Part shown: positions 20,228 to 23,538 of the stretch, in pieces
How the letters are laid out: the number at the start of each line of letters is the position of its first letter
Numbering within the stretch: position 1 is the stretch's first letter
IMG/VR virus record: IMGVR_UViG_3300034018_001774
Location: 1-23,538 of that record
Origin: a virus
DNA: 23,538 nucleotides
Direction: 5' to 3' (one strand)
Notes under the pieces: model-generated
The model's input: only the letters and a program-made list of their open reading frames with translations
What the model was told of the DNA's origin: nothing
Databases searched by the model: none
Program-made: the position numbers and the translations under genes

Positions 20228-20796
20228 GGCGCCAGCAGCGCGGCGGCTTCAATCGGGATGGCTTCGGCCCCGGCGCGCGGGTCAAGGTATGAGACGGACC
20301 CGACACCATCGGCGCTCTCGGAGCGGATGCGCGGATCGCGGCCGCGCGCGGTTTGCAGGCCAGCCAAGGTGGCGAGACACGCGCGTTCAATGTCTTGCGG
20401 CAGATCGGTTAGCAGCGCATAGCCCGCCGCGTAGGTGACTTGCACCACCGCCGCGCGCCATTGGATGCGATAATCGCCGGACAGCCGATAAAGCAGCGAG
20501 CCGTCGAGTTCGTAATCTGTCGCGGCAAGCGTGGTGCCGTCCTCGATGACTGAGGTAATGGCCGGGTTCAGATCCCGGTCGAGAATGATGCACGGCAGAT
20601 CGACGCCGCGCTCAGTCTGCCGCACGGTTGCCCGGCCAAAGCCTTCCGCCCGCCCGCAATACCGCGCGCAAGCGTCCGAAGCCTGACCGATCAATTCTTG
20701 CAAGCCCGCCGTCGCGTCCGAGATAGCCAATTCGCGCGCCGCCGTGGCCAGCACGGTCAGCATGTTCGTGGCGGGCGGGGTTGTGACTGTGATCAT
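20206..20796 (-). CDS. Head-tail connector, HK97 gp6-like
   Basis: I choose ATG 20796 (196 residues), which overlaps the upstream stop (ATGA). A longer open frame to 21114 exists, but its extra N-terminus is Cys/Arg-rich and is the shadow of the repeat-protein gene. The product starts with helices typical of gp6-like connectors (MLTVLATAARELAISDATAG, LQELIGQASDACARYCGRAE). It then has a beta part (AITSVIEDGTTLAATDYELD, IQWRAAVVQVTYAAGYALLT) and a last helical part (LPQDIERACLATLAGLQTAR) ending near SVSYLDPRAGAEAIPIEAAA. Such proteins form the ring below the portal through which DNA passes. Confidence 0.8.
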   Translation of the reverse strand: MITVTTPPATNMLTVLATAARELAISDATAGLQELIGQASDACARYCGRAEGFGRATVRQTERGVDLPCIILDRDLNPAITSVIEDGTTLAATDYELDGSLLYRLSGDYRIQWRAAVVQVTYAAGYALLTDLPQDIERACLATLAGLQTARGRDPRIRSESADGVGSVSYLDPRAGAEAIPIEAAALLAPWRKMGA

Positions 20797-21149
20797 GGCC
20801 TTGCCTGCGCTGGAATGAAGTTGCCGCGTGATGCAGCCGGGGTGAAAGTCCTGCCCTGAGCCGCCTGAAAAGCAGCGCGGGCGAAAGAAGCAGAGAAAGC
20901 ACCGCGAGAAACCGCCAGAGAAGGCGCTTGGCGGGATTGCGCCGCATGGAAAGCCGGACGTAGCAGCGCCGCAACCAAAGCCGCCCTTGCGCTTGCTACA
21001 GGCAGCGCGGGGCGGTTTGTCGCAAGATTGAAGCCGCCGCGATTGAGAGCGGGAATAAAAACGCCGCGCGAGAGCGGCAGATTGTTGGTGATAACGCCCC
21101 AGGCGTTGCCCCATGAATTACCCCATGCCGCACCCCAGGCGGAAGCCAT
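20793..21149 (-). CDS. Repeat protein: WGxx repeat followed by about ten 9-residue repeats
   Basis: The product has 118 residues. Residues 1-18 (MASAWGAAWGNSWGNAWG) are four tandem WGxx units (Trp5, 9, 13, 17). From Arg28 to the end it can be written as nine-residue units beginning with Arg: RGVFIPALN, RGGFNLATN, RPALPVASA, RAALVAALL, RPAFHAAQS, RQAPSLAVS, RGAFSASFA, RAAFQAAQG, one 8-residue unit RTFTPAAS, then RGNFIPAQA and a final RP. Consensus is R-[G/P/A]-x-[F/L]-x-x-A-x-x. Short Trp-Gly-rich ORFs are seen near connectors in other phages, but I know of no function. The ATG overlaps the previous stop (TAATG) and the TGA overlaps the connector start, so it is a real, coupled gene. It may be a structural or assembly protein. 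Confidence 0.72.
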   Translation of the reverse strand: MASAWGAAWGNSWGNAWGVITNNLPLSRGVFIPALNRGGFNLATNRPALPVASARAALVAALLRPAFHAAQSRQAPSLAVSRGAFSASFARAAFQAAQGRTFTPAASRGNFIPAQARP

Positions 21150-21664
21150 TACACCGGCCCGAAGGGATCAGCTTCAGTGCCAGCGCCATCCACAGTGACC
21201 GCGTTCACCTTTCGGATGTCCGCATGGATCGGCGTTGCCGCCGCCGCCGCCAGCACCGCCGCCGCGTTCTGTGCAGCGGTAGGAACGCTACCGCCCGCCG
21301 TGACCACGGTTGAAGCCGCAGACTGGATCAGGAGGGTTTGGACGCCGGCAGTATAGGCAATGGGGTCTCCGCCTGGTCCGCCGATGAAGTTTCCACCCGC
21401 GATTCGGGCGACGTAATCTCCGGCTGGGAAGCGAAGTTGCCACGCCCCCAGTACTTCGACGGTGAGGCCGACCTGAACACCGGGGCCAAGGTTATTGAGC
21501 CCTGATCCGCGTCCGATTCGGTCATAGATGATTCCCTCCTCACTTGCCTGCGCTGCCTTCACCGCAGCGTAAAGCGTGGCGCAATCAACATCCGCGACAC
21601 CCACATCCACATCAATGCGGGACGTCACGAAATCAAAGGTGAAAGGCGCGGCGTAATAGGCCAT
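21149..21664 (-). CDS. Virion-module protein of unknown function, 171 residues
   Basis: The product begins AYYAAPFTFDFVTSRIDVDV, contains TLYAAVKAAQASEEGIIYDR and a beta-rich centre (GLTVEVLGAWQLRFPAGDYV), and ends in an Ala-rich helix and the motif ADIRKVNAVTVDGAGTEADP-FGPV. The last element, RKVNxVxVxGxGTxxxPFGP, is frequent at the end of phage surface and tail-spike proteins, where it may help oligomerise (recalled, not proven). Start and stop overlap the neighbours by one base each (TAATG). It lies between a large surface protein and the repeat protein in the head region. Confidence 0.62.
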   Translation of the reverse strand: MAYYAAPFTFDFVTSRIDVDVGVADVDCATLYAAVKAAQASEEGIIYDRIGRGSGLNNLGPGVQVGLTVEVLGAWQLRFPAGDYVARIAGGNFIGGPGGDPIAYTAGVQTLLIQSAASTVVTAGGSVPTAAQNAAAVLAAAAATPIHADIRKVNAVTVDGAGTEADPFGPV

Positions 21665-23100
21665 TAGACATCACTGTTACGGCTGGCATTGACGCTGCCG
21701 CCCGCATTTGTGATGGAAAGCGTGGTGCTGAACGGCACAATAGGCGAAGCGCCGGACCCGTTCCTGACATCAACCCGCGTATTGAAATTCGCCGCATAGA
21801 TGAAGGTGACGCTTTCCGTCGCACCCGCAGCCTGCCGATCAATGTAAGGCACGAAAACATCATCCGCCGTGACAATGTTGCTCGCCAGCGCCGGGGAAAG
21901 GCCGCTGAAGGTCTTGGTGCCAGCGTTGAAGGAGGAATAGGTGTAGCGCAGGCCCTTGATGCGTATGACGCCAGAACTTGGCGTGTCTGTCTTGATGCTC
22001 TCCACCACAGTCAAAGCCGTGGCGCCGGATGATGCCGCGACCGGCGTGTATTCATCCTTTAGCAGCGCGCCGGACCCATTGTCGCGCGCCACCAAAACGC
22101 GGTCGCCGGACACCAGATTGCCGATGGTAATGCCGATAAGGGTTGGCGGCACCTGCGCGGTGCCGTCATGCGCGATAAGCTGATACCGTGTACTTTCAGC
22201 CGGCAGGACGCCAGTGATGAACCAGCCCTGCGCGACAAAGAACGTGCCGCCCGCGAAGGTGCCGAAGGGCGCCGATGGGATTTCAGTGTAAGCGGCATTC
22301 AGAACGCGATACCGCCAGCCGGGAATGCTATTCAAGGTGGCAGCGCTATTCTCGCGCGTCAGGTATTGAAGGTACTGATACGCTTCTTGCAGTGTGCAGG
22401 AATTGGAAAGCGTGATGGTTCCTTTGTAAAGCTTGCCGCCATTCCCGTTGCCCAAGTCTTGCGTGGTATCGCCAAAGGCTACCGCCACCTTAGTTGAAAG
22501 AAGCGCCGCCTGCGCCTCAGTCAGCAGGATATTGCTGTCAATCGCGGTTGAAAGCGCCGCGTTGCTTTCGCCACCAGCGGAAAGCCCCACATCAAAGTGC
22601 GAATAAGTCTGTCCCCATTTGCGGCTGAAGGCGGTGACGTTGCCGCTATCAATAAATGCGTTTGCAGTTTTGACCTTCACCAAAATCTGCACATGGCCAT
22701 CAGCCCAAAACTTCGTCAGTTTGGAACCCGACTGCACCACATAGATCGGGCTGCCGGCCACAATGCCGCCGATGGTTTTCAGGCCGGAATACTGGACAAA
22801 AGCGCCCTGCTGCTTAATGGAACCGAAATTGATAAACTGCGCCGCCGTGTCATCCAGATTGAACGCCACCGATCCATCTGTCAGCAGGTTTAAGCGCGAA
22901 GCAACCGCCGGATCGCGCGGGCCATCCAGCCTTGTCGGGTTCGGTGCCAGAATATCTAGCAAGTCATTTCCCGCCGCCGTCGCATCATCAGCCAAATCTT
23001 GCAGGAAGGCGTGCAATTCCAGAACCGTGTAAACGGTCGAGCCGCTGACGTGCCGAATGTCACCAGTGACGGAAATTGAAAAGTCTGTAGCAATGGGCAT
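21664..23100 (-). CDS. Large virion-module beta-rich protein, 478 residues
   Basis: The product begins PIATDFSISVTGDIRHVSGS followed by TVYTVLELHAFLQDLADDAT, a recognisable opening of proteins found in the head/neck region of many alphaproteobacterial phages; their role is not known to me. It continues beta-rich (AFNLDDTAAQFINFGSIKQQ, GGKLYKGTITLSNSCTLQEA, FFVAQGWFITGVLPAEST). It includes the unit IGNLVSGDRVLVARDNGSGA, which resembles IDGIVSGSRILIRRTDTQAV in the next gene upstream. It may be a capsid fibre or decoration protein. AGGGAAA lies before ATG 23100. No signal peptide. Confidence 0.65.
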   Translation of the reverse strand: MPIATDFSISVTGDIRHVSGSTVYTVLELHAFLQDLADDATAAGNDLLDILAPNPTRLDGPRDPAVASRLNLLTDGSVAFNLDDTAAQFINFGSIKQQGAFVQYSGLKTIGGIVAGSPIYVVQSGSKLTKFWADGHVQILVKVKTANAFIDSGNVTAFSRKWGQTYSHFDVGLSAGGESNAALSTAIDSNILLTEAQAALLSTKVAVAFGDTTQDLGNGNGGKLYKGTITLSNSCTLQEAYQYLQYLTRENSAATLNSIPGWRYRVLNAAYTEIPSAPFGTFAGGTFFVAQGWFITGVLPAESTRYQLIAHDGTAQVPPTLIGITIGNLVSGDRVLVARDNGSGALLKDEYTPVAASSGATALTVVESIKTDTPSSGVIRIKGLRYTYSSFNAGTKTFSGLSPALASNIVTADDVFVPYIDRQAAGATESVTFIYAANFNTRVDVRNGSGASPIVPFSTTLSITNAGGSVNASRNSDV

Positions 23101-23112
23101 TGCGGATTTCCC

Positions 23113-23538
23113 TTATTGATCCGAAACTTGGGCGGCAGTGATGGTGGCGTTGACGCCTGCAAGCGTGGAAACCGCGCGCCAGGGCTGATAAGCGGGCGAC
23201 CCGCTTGCATTGCGCAATAAAATTTCGACAGGTACGGAACCCGCGACCACATAGGGATAAGCGTAAGACGTGCCTGTTATTGCGTTTGCCAGAACCGCCT
23301 GCGTGTCCGTGCGGCGGATCAAGATGCGAGAGCCGGACACAATGCCATCAATGGTAAGCGTGGCGCTCACCGCATTATCCACCGTGATGCTCGGACCAGA
23401 ATTCACGAAGGTCACGCCCGGCTGAAGCTGGACTGTGACAGCCCCGCCGCTGGTATTGGCGAGCGTCAGGGTGCCGCTGATTGTCGCGCCGCGCAGGTCA
23501 TAAGTGCCAGCCGCCGTGAAGCGCACCGTGGCGGTTTC
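23113..23538 (-). CDS. C-terminal part of a beta-rich virion-module protein, gene runs off the right edge
   Basis: The frame is open from the window edge (23538) to its stop at 23113; GTG 23526 is the first possible start, but four open codons precede it, so the true start is probably outside. The visible part is beta-rich and repetitive: RGATISGTLTLANTSGGAVT, SATLTIDGIVSGSRILIRRT, then YPYVVAGSVPVEILLRNASG. It fits a beta-helical or jelly-roll surface protein. GIVSGSRILIRR is similar to a unit in the downstream neighbour, suggesting related modules. Function otherwise unknown. Confidence 0.6.
   Translation of the reverse strand, partial: ETATVRFTAAGTYDLRGATISGTLTLANTSGGAVTVQLQPGVTFVNSGPSITVDNAVSATLTIDGIVSGSRILIRRTDTQAVLANAITGTSYAYPYVVAGSVPVEILLRNASGSPAYQPWRAVSTLAGVNATITAAQVSDQ

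Noticed and set aside
20797-21114. N-terminal extension of the connector gene to 21114
   Set aside because: Cys/Arg/Ser-rich sequence without domain, overlapping the repeat protein in another frame; ATG 20796 gives the gp6-like start.
5237-23538. A gene transfer agent cluster
   Set aside because: The holin family is shared with gene transfer agents, but integrase, attP, divergent repressors and fibres with receptor modules show a temperate phage.

Overview
The window looks like about half of a temperate, long-tailed (siphovirus-like) phage genome of an alphaproteobacterium. The DNA is GC-rich. The alphaproteobacterial assignment rests on a GcrA-type cell-cycle regulator at the left edge and a holin of the 3TM (GTA-type) family. 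The tail is inferred to be lambda/HK97-like from a 1082-residue tape measure protein, a G/GT-type tail chaperone pair with a lambda-like slippery heptamer, a tail tube protein and a gp6-like connector.

Layout. (1) 1-1018, minus strand: a Cro/YdaS-like repressor, a 32-residue ORF and a GcrA-like regulator that runs off the left edge, probably the start of the lytic early operon. (2) 1019-1120: a divergent control region with two operator-like sites placed back to back. (3) 1121-1504, plus: an XRE (CI-like) repressor. (4) 1505-1578: a second control region carrying the same operator motif, followed by a hairpin that covers a ribosome binding site. (5) 1579-4987, plus: a tightly overlapped operon of small proteins ending in an excisionase-like gene and a complete tyrosine integrase. 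(6) 5000-5250: a candidate attP, made of the 3' half of a tRNA gene (anticodon CAT) between two 22-bp direct repeats. (7) 5237-23538, minus: the late operon. Read in its own direction from the right edge it runs: virion surface proteins, repeat protein, head-tail connector, neck protein, tail terminator, tail tube, tail chaperones G and GT, tape measure, fibres, hub-like and tip proteins, metallophosphoesterase, holin, endolysin.

How it works together. Two HTH proteins are encoded on either side of the divergent promoters and share a candidate operator, TTAC-N7-G(T/A)A(G/A). Four copies lie at the starts of the leftward lytic operon, the repressor gene and the rightward integration operon, so one repressor/Cro pair could set all three. 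Integrase and late operon converge on the candidate attP. Because integrase and lysis genes lie on opposite sides of one att core with arm-like repeats on both sides, the sequence reads most simply as an unintegrated or circularly permuted phage genome rather than a linear prophage with ends outside the window. No terminase, portal, capsid or replication gene is in the window; they would lie beyond the two edges.

Most notable points: the four-copy operator; the phage GcrA with a duplicated HTH region; a small early protein ending in a DNA-clamp-binding motif (QLSLF); a G-GGA-AAC frameshift site joining the tail chaperones; a connector-region protein built of about ten 9-residue repeats after a WGxx repeat; and a tip protein split by an AT-rich LamG-like insertion.
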